From Devosia nanyangense (GTDB lineage: Bacteria; Pseudomonadota; Alphaproteobacteria; Rhizobiales; Devosiaceae), in contig JACRAF010000061.1 of assembly GCA_016213505.1 (NCBI GenBank), positions 62,001 to 126,000 of the forward strand: 64,000 nt of DNA, given 5' to 3'. A program made the position numbers and the translations under genes. Below are positions 49,334 through 60,300 of the stretch, piece after piece (position 1 is the stretch's first letter; each line of letters begins with the position of its first letter). A model generated the notes under the pieces. That model was not told where the DNA came from. It saw only the letters and a program-made list of their open reading frames with translations, and ran no database searches.

Positions 49334-50233
49334 ATGGCCTCCTTCGGCGCGAAACTGCAGACCAACGCCGCCGAGATCGAGCGGGCGCTCGAGGTGCTGC
49401 TGGCGCCCGGACCGCTGAGCGGCCCCGGCGCTCCTCCCGCCCGGCTGGTCGCCGCCATGCGCCACGGCACCCTCAATGGCGGCAAGCGGCTCAGGCCCTT
49501 CCTGCTGCGGGAGACCGCGGCGCTCTGCGGCACGGCCCGGGAGCTGAGCCTTGCCGCCGGCGTCGCGGTCGAACTGGTGCACTGCTATTCGCTGATCCAC
49601 GACGATCTGCCGGCGATGGACGACGACGACCTCCGCCGCGGCCGCCCGACCGTCCACAAGGCGTTCGACGAAGCGACCGCGATCCTTGCCGGCGATGCGC
49701 TGCTGACGCTGGCCTTCGGGCACATGGGCGAGCACGGCGCGGCCGACCCGGCCCTGCGTGCCCGCCTGGTGGTCGAGCTGGCGGCCGGCGCCGGCAGCGG
49801 CGGCATGGTCGGCGGCCAGATGCGCGACATCGAGGGCGAAACGACCCGGCTCGACGAAACCGGCATCGCCCGCATGCAGGCGATGAAGACCGGCGCGCTG
49901 ATCCGCGCCGCCATCCGCATGGGGGCCATCCTCGGCGGCGCCGGTACCGACGCACTCGGCCACCTCACCGCCTATGCCGAGGCCGCCGGCCGCGCCTTCC
50001 AGCTCGCCGACGACCTGCTCGACGTCACCGCCAGCCCCGATGCCGTCGGCAAAGCCACCGGCAAGGACGCCGCGCTGGGCAAGCAGACGCTGGTCGCCCG
50101 CCTTGGCATCGACGCCGCGCGACGGCACCTCGGCGACATCGTCCACGACGCCATCACCGCGCTGACCCCGTTCGGCCCCGAAGCCGATACGCTCCGGGAA
50201 GCCGCCCGCTATTTCGCGACGCGGGAGAGCTGA
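49334..50233 (+). CDS. ispA: Farnesyl diphosphate synthase (polyprenyl synthetase)
   Basis: Condenses isopentenyl and dimethylallyl/geranyl diphosphate for isoprenoid chains. The first Asp-rich motif is DDLPAMDD (about 90-97), the second DDLLD (near 226), with GGKRLRP and KTGALIRAA also present. 299 residues. GTG six bases upstream is an alternative start. The ribosome-binding region is largely formed by a repeat element. Its last codons are included in a tandem duplication. Confidence 0.92.
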   Translation: MASFGAKLQTNAAEIERALEVLLAPGPLSGPGAPPARLVAAMRHGTLNGGKRLRPFLLRETAALCGTARELSLAAGVAVELVHCYSLIHDDLPAMDDDDLRRGRPTVHKAFDEATAILAGDALLTLAFGHMGEHGAADPALRARLVVELAAGAGSGGMVGGQMRDIEGETTRLDETGIARMQAMKTGALIRAAIRMGAILGGAGTDALGHLTAYAEAAGRAFQLADDLLDVTASPDAVGKATGKDAALGKQTLVARLGIDAARRHLGDIVHDAITALTPFGPEADTLREAARYFATRES

Positions 50234-50472
50234 CGGGCGCGCTCACGGGCTTCCGATGCAAATTAGCAATATTGCGATCCGCAAGCTTGCTGAGCTGACG
50301 GGCCGGCGACTTCGTGCCGGACACCCAGTGTCCGCGATTTCGCTACGAGAGAGACTAACGGGCACACTCACGGGGCTTCCGATGTAAATTAGCAATATTG
50401 CGATCTGCAAGCTTGCTGAGCTGACGGACAGGCCGGCGACTTCGTGCCGGACACCCAGTGTCTGGCAGCATA
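50225..50472. repeat. Tandem duplication of the ispA 3' end and following DNA
   Basis: Two copies with 124-base period (50225-50348 and 50349-50472), about 90 percent alike over the first 108-114 bases. Copy 1 begins inside the ispA stop region (GAGAGC-TGA) and copy 2 has GAGAGAC-TAA. Each holds the palindromes GCAATATTGC and GCAAGCTTGC, five bases apart, and CCGGAC/CCAGTGTC-type repeats. The gap to the next gene (438 bases) has no other gene. Confidence 0.8.
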
Positions 50473-50526
50473 GGCCGGCGGAAACACGCGGACTACGGCT
50501 CGCAACACCGCCTGAGCACTTGCTCC

Positions 50527-50582
50527 AGCAATATTGCGATACGCAAGCTTGACGCGACGACCGGTGCCCGATACTAGGTGTC
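50527..50582. repeat. Third, partial copy of the palindromic unit
   Basis: AGCAATATTGCGATACGCAA and the later CCGGTGCCCGATACTAGGTG run parallel to units 1 and 2, with more changes. A last fragment, AGCAAGCTTGCGAG, is at 50638-50651, right before the gene at 50672. Confidence 0.65.
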
Positions 50583-50671
50583 GTGGATGGCAGTGCCGTG
50601 CTTGTCGAACAGGCGGAGCATCGGCGATCGACGCCCCAGCAAGCTTGCGAGTTGGAAGATCGAGAGGGGCG

Positions 50672-50989
50672 ATGGTTGCCGATTTTGGGCTGAGCGCATT
50701 TAGGCAGACCGCCCTGGGCCGCAAGGCCGAGGCGGTCCTGACCGACCCCGAGAACGTCAGGGACATGGTCGCGCTATGCCGCAACGACATCCCTGCGGTC
50801 AGAGCGATTGGCAAGCAGTTGCTGGCGCTCGGGATGAAGCCCCGGGACGACGAGGCAAAGAAGCTGGTCGGGCGCTGGGTGCGCGAAATCATGGCCGGCA
50901 AGGCATGGGAGCCGCTCCGCACCGGCAAAATTCCACGGGGCAATCTGTTTTCGACCGGCACGATCTACCGCCCGAAGAAGGACAGATGA
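50672..50989 (+). CDS. Unknown protein coupled to ybaK
   Basis: Protein of 105 residues with no family: VADFGLSAFRQTALGRKAEA, VRDMVALCRNDIPAVRAIGK, GRWVREIMAGKAWEPLRTGK, then a basic end. Mostly helical. GAGAGG precedes the ATG by four bases; an in-frame start 46 codons upstream lies inside the repeats and is less plausible. Its stop overlaps the ybaK start (ATGA), which supports translation. Confidence 0.65.
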   Translation: MVADFGLSAFRQTALGRKAEAVLTDPENVRDMVALCRNDIPAVRAIGKQLLALGMKPRDDEAKKLVGRWVREIMAGKAWEPLRTGKIPRGNLFSTGTIYRPKKDR

Positions 50990-51456
50990 GCCTCGACACC
51001 GTCCGCGCCGATCTCGCCGCCCGCGCCCCCGACCTTGCCGTCATCGTCACCGAGGCCAGCACCGCCACCGTGCGGCTCGCGGCAGATGTGCATGGCTGCG
51101 AACCGGGGCAGATCGCCAAGACCCTCGCCATCCGCGTCGGCGACGAGGAATTCCTGCTGGTGACGCGTGGCGATGCCCGGCTCTCCAACCAGAAGGCGAA
51201 AGCCGCGTTCGGTGGCCGCCCGCGCATGCTCGGGCCCGAGGACGTGCTGCGGCTGACCAGCCACCACGTCGGCGGCGTCTGCCCGTTCGGCCTGCCGGCG
51301 CCGCTGACGATCTACTGCGACGTGTCGCTGAAAATCTACGGCGAGGTCATCCCGGCCGGCGGGTCGACGCACGCTTCGGTGCGACTGCCGCTGGCTCGGC
51401 TGGTCGAGCTGTGCGGGGGCAAATGGGCGGACGCGTGCGAGGTGGCTGAAGGCTGA
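50986..51456 (+). CDS. YbaK/EbsC-family aminoacyl-tRNA deacylase-like
   Basis: Member of the YbaK/ProX superfamily that hydrolyses mischarged aminoacyl-tRNA (for example Cys-tRNA-Pro). Marks: LAADVHGCEPGQIAKTLAIRV, LLVTRGDARLSNQKAKAAFG, GGVCPFGLP and LTIYCDVSLKIYGEVIPAGG. 156 residues. The ATG overlaps the preceding stop. Confidence 0.9.
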   Translation: MSLDTVRADLAARAPDLAVIVTEASTATVRLAADVHGCEPGQIAKTLAIRVGDEEFLLVTRGDARLSNQKAKAAFGGRPRMLGPEDVLRLTSHHVGGVCPFGLPAPLTIYCDVSLKIYGEVIPAGGSTHASVRLPLARLVELCGGKWADACEVAEG

Positions 51457-51602
51457 CCGTAGCGTAAGAAACCCGGGCAACTGCAAGCACTCGTTTCTTA
51501 GCAAAGACAGTATACTTCTCGCCTAACCTCACGTACCAAAATCTACGTGTTTGGCCGATCGTCCGGGAGCAGTCGGTCGCTTTAGCATTGTTGAGAGGGA
51601 TA

Positions 51603-53195
51603 GTGAGCGACCTGACCGAAACCCGGCCGAGCAGCGCCGCCGCTTTCCACTCCTACCTGATCGAGCAAGACGGTTACAAAGCCACCGACATGGTGGAATT
51701 GCGGCCGCTGGCGGGCGCCAGCGACTACATCGCGATCCGCGAGCGGGGTGACAGGGTCGATGTGGCCGCGATCATGGACCGGGACAATCCGTTTCGTGCG
51801 ATACCGCCCGACACCTCGGACGACCTGCAAGGCATGGCCAGGTCCATCTCCAAGCGCGACGGAATCCGCCAAGTTCGAATTGCCATATACGAAGTCGGCC
51901 GCGGCGCGATCGATGCATCCGCCGTCGGTCGCTATCTTGGCTTCCGTCGGGGTGGCCCGTTCTCCCTAGGGGCGGTCGATGCGTGGTTGTTGGATACCGC
52001 CAGCGGTCGGGCGTGGACGACCCGGCCCTTCGCCAGTCTCGGCGCACGTCAGCGCATCGAAAACATCCTGCGCAGGGGCATCCCGGGCAGTGGACGCAAC
52101 GGAACTGATGGAGACAAGCCGGCGCTCATGACCGGGCTCTTGGTCCTTCTGCTTTTCATCCTGTTCGGGACGGAGATCATCCTCAACCGCGCGCCCGCCG
52201 GACCCAAGCTCGAAGTGTCCGTCGGCACCCTGAGCGCCATGGGCGGCATCAGCCGATACCACGTCGTCGATCTGCATCAGTGGTGGCGGATCTTCACGGC
52301 GCCCCTGTTGCATGCGGATATTCTCCACGTTGGCTTCAACTGCCTTGCCTTAGTGCTCGTCGGTTGGCAGCTGGAGCCTCTGATTGGCAGGCGCTGGTTC
52401 ATCGGCATCTTCGCCTTGAGTGCGGTGGGCGGTTCTCTGCTATCCATCGCCATCAACCCCGCAAACATCGTCGGGATCGGGGCGTCGGGCGGCATCGTCG
52501 GGTTGTTTGCCGCCGCTGTTCTGCTCGCCTGGCGCCATCCCGATCCCGAAGAGCGCGCCGCCATGTTGACGCGCGCCGCGAGAACACTTGTCCCGGCCGT
52601 ATTGCCGATTCTAGGCGGCTCAAATGTCGGCAGCGGCATCGACTACGCAGGCCATGTGGGGGGCGGCGTGGCGGGCATGGCTGCCGGCCTCCTCGCCCTT
52701 GCGCTCTGGCCAAAATCTGCGGCCAATCCGTCGCGGCCGGCAATTCCCGGAACGGCCGCCGTTGTGTTCTTTGCGCTGGCTGCTTTGGCGGTTGTGCCTA
52801 TCGTTCATAGCTACACGCTATTCGCCCAAGCCGTCATGCCGGCTCCCGTGGACACCAGCAAGATGAGCGCCGACGATATTCGAGCCATCGTCTGGCGATA
52901 TCCTCACGATCCGCAGGTACGTCTGGTCTACGCAGGTCGTCTCCTCGATCAGGGGGACTTCAACGGCGCCGAGACCCAATTGCGGGTGGGCCTCGCAGAG
53001 TCCGACATGCTGAAGGAGGTCTATCCACCGAGTGTGGAAGCGATGCTCCACGGCCTGCTCGCTCTGGTCCTGCTCGATGAGAGCCGGATCGATGAGGCGC
53101 AAGCATACGGACGTACTGCCTGCGATATCGAGGCACTACCCTCAGATTTCTTGGACGCGTTGATGAAGAACAAGCTCTGCATCAACAAAAAATGA
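51603..53195 (+). CDS. Rhomboid-family intramembrane serine protease with soluble ends
   Basis: Rhomboid core from about residue 180: HADILHVGFNCLAL (His237, His242, Asn246), catalytic Ser295 in GASGG and His351 in YAGHVGG. The N-terminal 170 residues are a soluble domain (IRERGDRVDVAAIMDRDNPF) and the C-terminal 110 a periplasmic or cytosolic TPR-like region (VRLVYAGRLLDQGDFNGAET). 530 residues is longer than a classic rhomboid. GAGAGGGA precedes the GTG start; a TTG lies 15 bases upstream. Substrate unknown. Confidence 0.85.
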   Translation: MSDLTETRPSSAAAFHSYLIEQDGYKATDMVELRPLAGASDYIAIRERGDRVDVAAIMDRDNPFRAIPPDTSDDLQGMARSISKRDGIRQVRIAIYEVGRGAIDASAVGRYLGFRRGGPFSLGAVDAWLLDTASGRAWTTRPFASLGARQRIENILRRGIPGSGRNGTDGDKPALMTGLLVLLLFILFGTEIILNRAPAGPKLEVSVGTLSAMGGISRYHVVDLHQWWRIFTAPLLHADILHVGFNCLALVLVGWQLEPLIGRRWFIGIFALSAVGGSLLSIAINPANIVGIGASGGIVGLFAAAVLLAWRHPDPEERAAMLTRAARTLVPAVLPILGGSNVGSGIDYAGHVGGGVAGMAAGLLALALWPKSAANPSRPAIPGTAAVVFFALAALAVVPIVHSYTLFAQAVMPAPVDTSKMSADDIRAIVWRYPHDPQVRLVYAGRLLDQGDFNGAETQLRVGLAESDMLKEVYPPSVEAMLHGLLALVLLDESRIDEAQAYGRTACDIEALPSDFLDALMKNKLCINKK

Positions 53196-53222
53196 CGGCT
53201 TGGAACACCTGTCGGTGCCCCC

Positions 53223-54458
<1,236 letters not shown>

Positions 54459-54535
54459 CCGTAACCTCGCTAACCGGCCCGAGAAATAGGCCGTCGCACA
54501 GTCATGTGCAACCGCTGGAACCGGAGAGAGCGACG

Positions 54536-55321
54536 ATGAGCCTTGCGGGCAGGACGGCGGTGGTGACGGGCTCCACCTCGGGAATCGGCCTCGCCGTCGC
54601 CGAGGCGCTGGCCGCCGAGGGTGCGAGGCTCGTGCTCAATTCCTTCACCGACAGCGCCGCCGACCACGCGCTGGCCGCGGCACTCGCCGCGCGCATCGGC
54701 ACCAGCGCCGCCTATGTCGGCGCCGACATGGCCGACCCGGCCGCCTGCGAACGCCTCATCGCCGAGGCCGCGGCGCGCTTCGGCAGCGTCGACATCCTCG
54801 TCAACAATGCCGGCATCCAGCATGTCGCCCCGATCGAGGATTTCCCGCCCGACAAGTGGAACGCCATCCTTGCCATCAATCTGAGCTCGGCCTTCCACAC
54901 CATTCGCGCCGCGGTGCCGGCGATGAAGGCCAAAGGCTGGGGCCGCATCGTCAACATCGCCTCGGCCCACGGCCTCATCGCCTCGCCTTACAAATCCGCC
55001 TATGTCGCGGCCAAGCACGGCCTCGTCGGCCTGACCAAGACCGTGGCGCTCGAACTCGCCGAGGCGGGCGCGACCTGCAACGCCATCTGCCCCGGCTATG
55101 TGATGACGCCCTTGGTCGAGGCGCAGATCCCCGACCAGATGGAGGCGCATCAGATGGATCGCGACACCGTCATCCGCGAAGTGATGCTGGCGCGCCAGCC
55201 GACCCGGCAATTCGTTGCCGCCACCGAGATCGGCGCCACCGCCCTGTTCCTCTGCTCGGACGCGGCGCGGCAGATCACCGGCACCACGATCAGCGTCGAT
55301 GGCGGCTGGACCGCGATGTAG
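54536..55321 (+). CDS. 3-hydroxybutyrate dehydrogenase-like SDR
   Basis: Short-chain dehydrogenase, most like D-3-hydroxybutyrate dehydrogenase of PHB users. TGSTSGIG (near residue 11) binds [23 protein letters not shown] is the classic family run; catalytic Ser in [15 protein letters not shown] as Tyr-xxx-Lys. Other marks are [15 protein letters not shown] and the ending [11 protein letters not shown]. 261 residues. GGAGAGAGCGACG stands before the ATG. Confidence 0.88.
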   Translation: MSLAGRTAVVTGSTSGIGLAVAEALAAEGARLVLNSFTDSAADHALAAALAARIGTSAAYVGADMADPAACERLIAEAAARFGSVDILVNNAGIQHVAPIEDFPPDKWNAILAINLSSAFHTIRAAVPAMKAKGWGRIVNIASAHGLIASPYKSAYVAAKHGLVGLTKTVALELAEAGATCNAICPGYVMTPLVEAQIPDQMEAHQMDRDTVIREVMLARQPTRQFVAATEIGATALFLCSDAARQITGTTISVDGGWTAM

Positions 55322-55358
55322 CCCGGTGGCAGATTTCGCCCATTGAGGAGACGCTTCG

Positions 55359-55568
55359 ATGACGTTTCAGGCCTATCTCGACAATATCGAAAAGCAGACC
55401 GGCGTCGCGCCGGACGAGTTCATCAAGCTGGCCAAAGCCAAGGGCTTTACCAAGCCCGGCACCAAGGCGACGGCGATCACCGACTGGCTCCAGGCCGACT
55501 ACAAGCTCGGCCACGGCCACGCCATGGCGATTGTGAAGTTGCTCAAGGACTTGGAGGCGTCCCGCTAG
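55359..55568 (+). CDS. DUF4287 domain protein
   Basis: Small cytosolic protein of 69 residues with the DUF4287 pattern: MTFQAYLDNIEKQTGVAPDE, IKLAKAKGFTKPGTKATAIT and WLQADYKLGHGHAMAIVK. Function unknown; homologues are common in soil bacteria. GGAGAC precedes the ATG. A dispersed palindrome follows at once. Confidence 0.85.
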   Translation: MTFQAYLDNIEKQTGVAPDEFIKLAKAKGFTKPGTKATAITDWLQADYKLGHGHAMAIVKLLKDLEASR

Positions 55569-55570
55569 GG

Positions 55571-55608
55571 CAAATCGATCCGGTGGATCGATTTGAGACG
55601 AGAAGGCC
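55571..55608. repeat. Dispersed palindrome after the DUF4287 gene
   Basis: CAAATCGATCC-GGT-GGATCGATTTG is a perfect 11-bp-arm inverted repeat followed by AGACGAGAAGGCC, a combination I know as a dispersed rhizobial element. It could double as a terminator, although no T-run follows. Confidence 0.65.
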
Positions 55609-55713
55609 ATGAGACCTGCGGTCGAATGGCTAGGGCGGCTTGAAGTAGCCGGCCCTTGAATCCGGCGCCGCTCGCGACCACTTCATTTGCGTTTGACCAA
55701 GGAGAGCATCGCG

Positions 55714-56007
55714 ATGCACCGCCTGCTGCAGTTCCGTAATGAACTCGTGACGCTCTGGCGCGCCTTCCTGGCGCCCGAAACGCCGATTTTCCTCAAGGGC
55801 CTGATGCTGCTGGTGCCGCTCTATCTCGTCAGCCCCGTCGATCTCATCCCCGATGTCGTCCCCATCCTCGGCTGGGTCGACGACGCCATCGTCATCCCGC
55901 TGCTGGTGAGTTTCATCGTGCGGCTTTTGCCGCGGCGGGCGGAGGCTCGCGCGACGCGCGGCGCCGCCAATGGCACCGTCATCGACGGCGAGTGGCGGCG
56001 GCTTTAG
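55714..56007 (+). CDS. DUF1232 (YkvA-type) membrane protein
   Basis: Protein of 97 residues with the DUF1232 run PIFLKGLMLLVPLYLVSPVD and LIPDVVPILGWVDDAIVIPL that spans the membrane, ending in a basic tail. GGAGAGC precedes the ATG; a TTG 27 bases up is less likely. Function unknown. Confidence 0.88.
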   Translation: MHRLLQFRNELVTLWRAFLAPETPIFLKGLMLLVPLYLVSPVDLIPDVVPILGWVDDAIVIPLLVSFIVRLLPRRAEARATRGAANGTVIDGEWRRL

Positions 56008-56209
56008 CGGCGACCGATCTCGCCTTCACCTCGCCCTCAGAAGCTAAGGCCGTCATGCTCCCGGGCTCCGGTTCAACCTTTGCCCCAATATCGGGCAGTC
56101 TGCACATGGGGGTGGGCGCTGTTTGGGCGTCCGGGCTTTGTTTCGCCAGGTTACATGTCCATCCAGATGTGTTAAAGATTTCGAGATTTTCGAACATGTG
56201 GGTCGGGAT

Positions 56210-57304
56210 GTGTTAACCGCCAGCTACGCGATCCCCCGCCTGCCGCCCAGCTGCGAACTCGAGTCACCAAAGGTCCTTCGGGCCTTGGCGACGGCACATC
56301 GGTTCCTCGCCGAACTCAAGGGACGAGCAGCGACCATCCCCAACCAGGGGATCCTGATCGACACGCTCGCCCTGCAGGAAGCCAAGGCGAGCTCCGAAAT
56401 CGAAAACATCGTAACGACGCAAGATGAGTTGTTTCAGGCGTCCCTGTTCCCGGACGGGCCCGACTCTCCCGCCGCCAAGGAAGTCGCCAGCTATCGAGAC
56501 GCTTTGAAATGCGGGTTCGATAGGCTGAACGAAAATCGCGGCCTGCTGACGAACAACACCATCGTTGAGATATTCCACGTCCTTAAGCGCACGACAGAAG
56601 GATTCCGAAGCGTTCCCGGCACAGCGCTGCGGAATGAGGCCGCTGGAACCCTGGTCTACGTTCCGCCCCAGACGCTCTCCGACATCGAACGCCACATGGG
56701 GAACCTCGAGCGATTCATGAACGATGATGTCCTGAGCGACCTCGATCCCTTGATCAAGATGGCGCTGATCCATCATCAGTTCGAGAGCATTCACCCATTT
56801 TCGGATGGCAATGGCCGCGTCGGGCGCATCATCAACGTCCTCTATCTGGTGAGGACGGGATTGCTCGACAGTCCAGTCCTCTACCTAAGCCGGTTCATCA
56901 CGACCCATAAGGCCGACTACTATCGGCTCCTGCAGGCAGTGCGAGATGACGACGCATGGGAGGACTGGCTCCTCTACATGCTCGAGGCGGTCTCCGTGAC
57001 ATCACGCCAGACTCTCGAACTCATGGAGGGAATGCGAGTGCTTATGGCCGACTACAAGAAGAGGCTCCGAGACCAGAAGGCGGTCCGCTACTCGCAGGAC
57101 CTGCTCAACAACCTGTTTCGGCACCCCTACACCCGCATCGAGTTCATCCAGAAGGACCTGGGTGTCACCCGGCAGACCGCGGCCCGGTATCTGGACCATC
57201 TCGCGGGGGCCGGCTTCGTCGAAAAGCACCAACTAGGGCGCAACAACTACTACATCAACACGCCGTTGGTGGGTCTGCTGATGCGCGTTTCAGACAGTCG
57301 CTAG
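56210..57304 (+). CDS. Fic-family AMPylator with N-terminal inhibitory helix
   Basis: Fic/DOC protein that moves AMP from ATP to a protein target. Catalytic run HPFSDGNGRVGR at about 195-206; the N-terminal inhibitory motif is SSEIEN (61-66), which marks the class with self-inhibition by Glu. The C-terminus has a winged-helix (FIQKDLGVTRQTAARYLDHL). Start GTG at 56210 is chosen since the family begins YAIPRLPP; a longer frame exists. The preceding DNA has ATGTGTTAA twice. 364 residues. Confidence 0.85.
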   Translation: MLTASYAIPRLPPSCELESPKVLRALATAHRFLAELKGRAATIPNQGILIDTLALQEAKASSEIENIVTTQDELFQASLFPDGPDSPAAKEVASYRDALKCGFDRLNENRGLLTNNTIVEIFHVLKRTTEGFRSVPGTALRNEAAGTLVYVPPQTLSDIERHMGNLERFMNDDVLSDLDPLIKMALIHHQFESIHPFSDGNGRVGRIINVLYLVRTGLLDSPVLYLSRFITTHKADYYRLLQAVRDDDAWEDWLLYMLEAVSVTSRQTLELMEGMRVLMADYKKRLRDQKAVRYSQDLLNNLFRHPYTRIEFIQKDLGVTRQTAARYLDHLAGAGFVEKHQLGRNNYYINTPLVGLLMRVSDSR

Positions 57305-57324
57305 CCCGTCCAGCAAGCTGGGTA

Positions 57325-60300
57325 CTACTCGAACCGCACCAGCAAATCCTTGGCGTCGATCTGGTCGCCCGGTTTCACCGTGACCTCGGCGATCGTCCCG
57401 TCGGCTTCGGCGTGGAGGGCGGTTTCCATCTTCATGGCTTCGATCGAGAGCAGCACGTCGCCGGCGGTGACCTTGTCGCCGACCTTGATCAGGAGCGACG
57501 AGATGACGCCCGGCATCGGCGCGCCGACCTGCTTGGCGTCGCCCAGCGCCGCCTTGGCGCGGACCTGGATTTCGCCGACCTTCAGCCTGTCGGGCACGGT
57601 GATGGTGCGCGGCTGGCCGTTGAGATCGAAGAAGACGCGGACCTGGCCCTTCTCGTTGGTTTCGGCCCGGCCGAGATAGTTGATGACCATGGTCTTGCCG
57701 CGCTCGATCTCGACGAAGATCTCCTCGCCCTGATCGAGGCCGTAGAAATAGACCGGCGTGGGCAGCACAGCCGTCGGCCCGTAGCGGTCCTGCGTCTTGA
57801 GGTAGTCCGCGAAGACCTTCGGGTACATCAGGTGCGAGGCGAGGTGGAGATCGTCGATCTTTTCGCCGGTGTCCTTTTCGACCTTCCTGCGCTCGGCCTC
57901 GAGGTCGACGTCCTTGAGGTAGGAGCCGGGCCGCGCCGTGAGCGGCGTCTTGCCCTTCAGCACCTTCTTCTGCAGCTCCTTGGGGAAGCCGCCCGGCGGC
58001 TGGCCGAGATCGCCCATGAAGAAGCCGACGACCGAGTCCGGGAACGCCACGTCGCGCTTTGGATCCTCGACATCGGCCCGCGTCAGGCCCGACGAGACCA
58101 TCGCCAGCGCCATGTCGCCCACCACCTTGGACGACGGCGTCACCTTGACGATATCGCCGAACATCTGGTTGACGTCGGCATAGGTCTTGGCCACCTGGTG
58201 CCAGCGGCTTTCGAGCCCGAGCGAACGCGCCTGCTCCTTGAGATTGGTGAACTGGCCACCGGGCATTTCGTGGAGGTACACTTCCGACGCGCCGCCCTTG
58301 AGATCGCTCTCGAAGGCGCGGTACTGGGTCCGAACCGCCTCCCAGTAGAACGAGATTTCGCGGATCACCTTGGGATCGAACCGAGGATCGCGCGGCGTAT
58401 CGTGCAGCGCCGCCGCCAGCGACCCCAGGGTCGGCTGGCTGGTGGTCCCCGAGAAGGCGTCCATCGCCGCATCGACCGCATCGACCCCGGCCTCGACCGC
58501 CGCCATGATCGTCGCCGCCGAAGCGCCCGAGGTATCGTGGGTGTGAAGGTGGATCGGGAGCCCGATCTCGGTCTTCAGCGTCGCGATCAGCTTTCGGGCC
58601 GCGGCGGGCTTCAGCAGCCCCGCCATGTCCTTGAGCCCCAGAACATGGGCGCCCGCCGCCGCCAGTTCCTTGGCCAGCGCCACGTAGTATTTGAGGTCGT
58701 ACTTGGCCCGGTTCGGGTCGAGCAGATCGCCGGTATAGCAGATGGCGCCCTCGGCGACCTTGTCGGCCTCCGCCACCGCGTCGATCGAGACGCGCATGTT
58801 CTCGACCCAGTTGAGGCAATCGAAGATGCGGAACACGTCGACCCCGCCCTTCGCCGCCTGGCGCACGAAGAACTTGACCACATTGTCGGGGTAGTTGGTG
58901 TAGCCGACCCCGTTGGAGCCGCGCAGCAGCATCTGGGTGAGGATGTTGGGCGCGCCCTCGCGCACCGCCGCCAGCCGCTCCCACGGGTCCTCGTTGAGGA
59001 ACCGCATGGCGACGTCGAAGGTCGCCCCGCCCCAGCATTCGAGCGAAAAGAGGTTCGGTATTCCGCGCGAATAGGCTTCCGCGATGCGGGTGATGTCGTA
59101 GCTGCGCATGCGGGTCGCGAGCAGCGACTGGTGCGCGTCGCGCATCGTGGTGTCGGTGAACAGAACGCCCTTCTGCTCCTTCATCCACGACGCGAGACCC
59201 TTTGGCCCGCGCCGCTCGAGCACCTGGCGACTGCCCTCGACGATCAGCAGCGGCTCGTAGGCGGGAACATTGGGCTCGCTGGCATCGGCCGGCGGCCGCG
59301 GCCGGTCGCGCACTTCCGGGTGGCCGTTGACGGTGACGTCGGCGATGTAGGTCAATAGCTTCGTCGCCCGGTCCTTGCGGCGGCGGATGTCGAACAGCTC
59401 CGGCGTCGTATCGATGAACCGCGTGGTGTAGCGGTTATTGACGAAATCGGGATGGGTGATGATGTTTTCGAGGAAGGCGAGGTTGGTCGAGACGCCGCGG
59501 ATACGGAATTCGCGCAGCGCCCGGTGCATGCGGGCGATGGCCTCCTCGGGCGAGGGCGCCCAGCAGGTGATCTTTTCGAGCAGCGGGTCGTAGAACCGGG
59601 TAATGATGGCGCCGGCGTAAGCGGTGCCGCCATCGAGCCTGACGCCGAAGCCGGTGGCCTCGCGATAGGCGGTGATCCGGCCGTAGTCTGGAATGAAGTT
59701 CTCTTCCGGGTCCTCGGTGGTGATGCGGCACTGGATGGCGTTGCCGTTGAGCCGGATCTCGTCCTGCGGCGGCACCCCGGAAGCCGGCGTGCCGATCACG
59801 GCGCCCTCGGCGATGTGGATCTGCGCCTTGACGATGTCGATGCCGGTGACCACCTCGGTCACCGTGTGCTCGACCTGGATGCGCGGATTGACCTCGATGA
59901 AGTAGAATTTGTCGGTGTCCGCATCGAGCAGGAACTCGACCGTGCCGGCGGCGCGGTAATTCGCCGCTTTGCCGAGCCGGAGCGCCGCGCCGGTCAGTTC
60001 GTCGCGCGTCGCCTGGCTGAGATAGGGAGCTGGCGCCCGCTCCACCACCTTCTGGTTGCGCCGCTGCACCGAGCAGTCGCGCTCGAACAGATGCACCAGA
60101 TTGCCGTGCTCGTCGCCGATCAGCTGCACCTCGACGTGGCGGGCCCGCTCGATCAGCTTTTCGAGATACATCTCGTCCTTGCCGAAGGCGGCCTTGGCCT
60201 CGCGCTTGCCTTCGGAAACCTCGTGGCGGAGATCGCCCTCGTTCATGATCCGGCGCATGCCGCGCCCGCCGCCGCCCCAGCTGGCCTTGAGCATCAGCGG

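Noticed and set aside
50389..50961. 190-codon open frame on the minus strand through the repeats
   Set aside because: It crosses the palindromic copies and the antisense of the gene at 50672, with no family, no ribosome site and Arg/Ser/Ala shadow composition.
51465..51549. Two inverted repeats (TAAGAAAC/GTTTCTTA and CACGTA/TACGTG) between ybaK and the rhomboid gene
   Set aside because: Long or loose loops, no T-run and no promoter boxes at proper spacing; not enough for a terminator or operator call.
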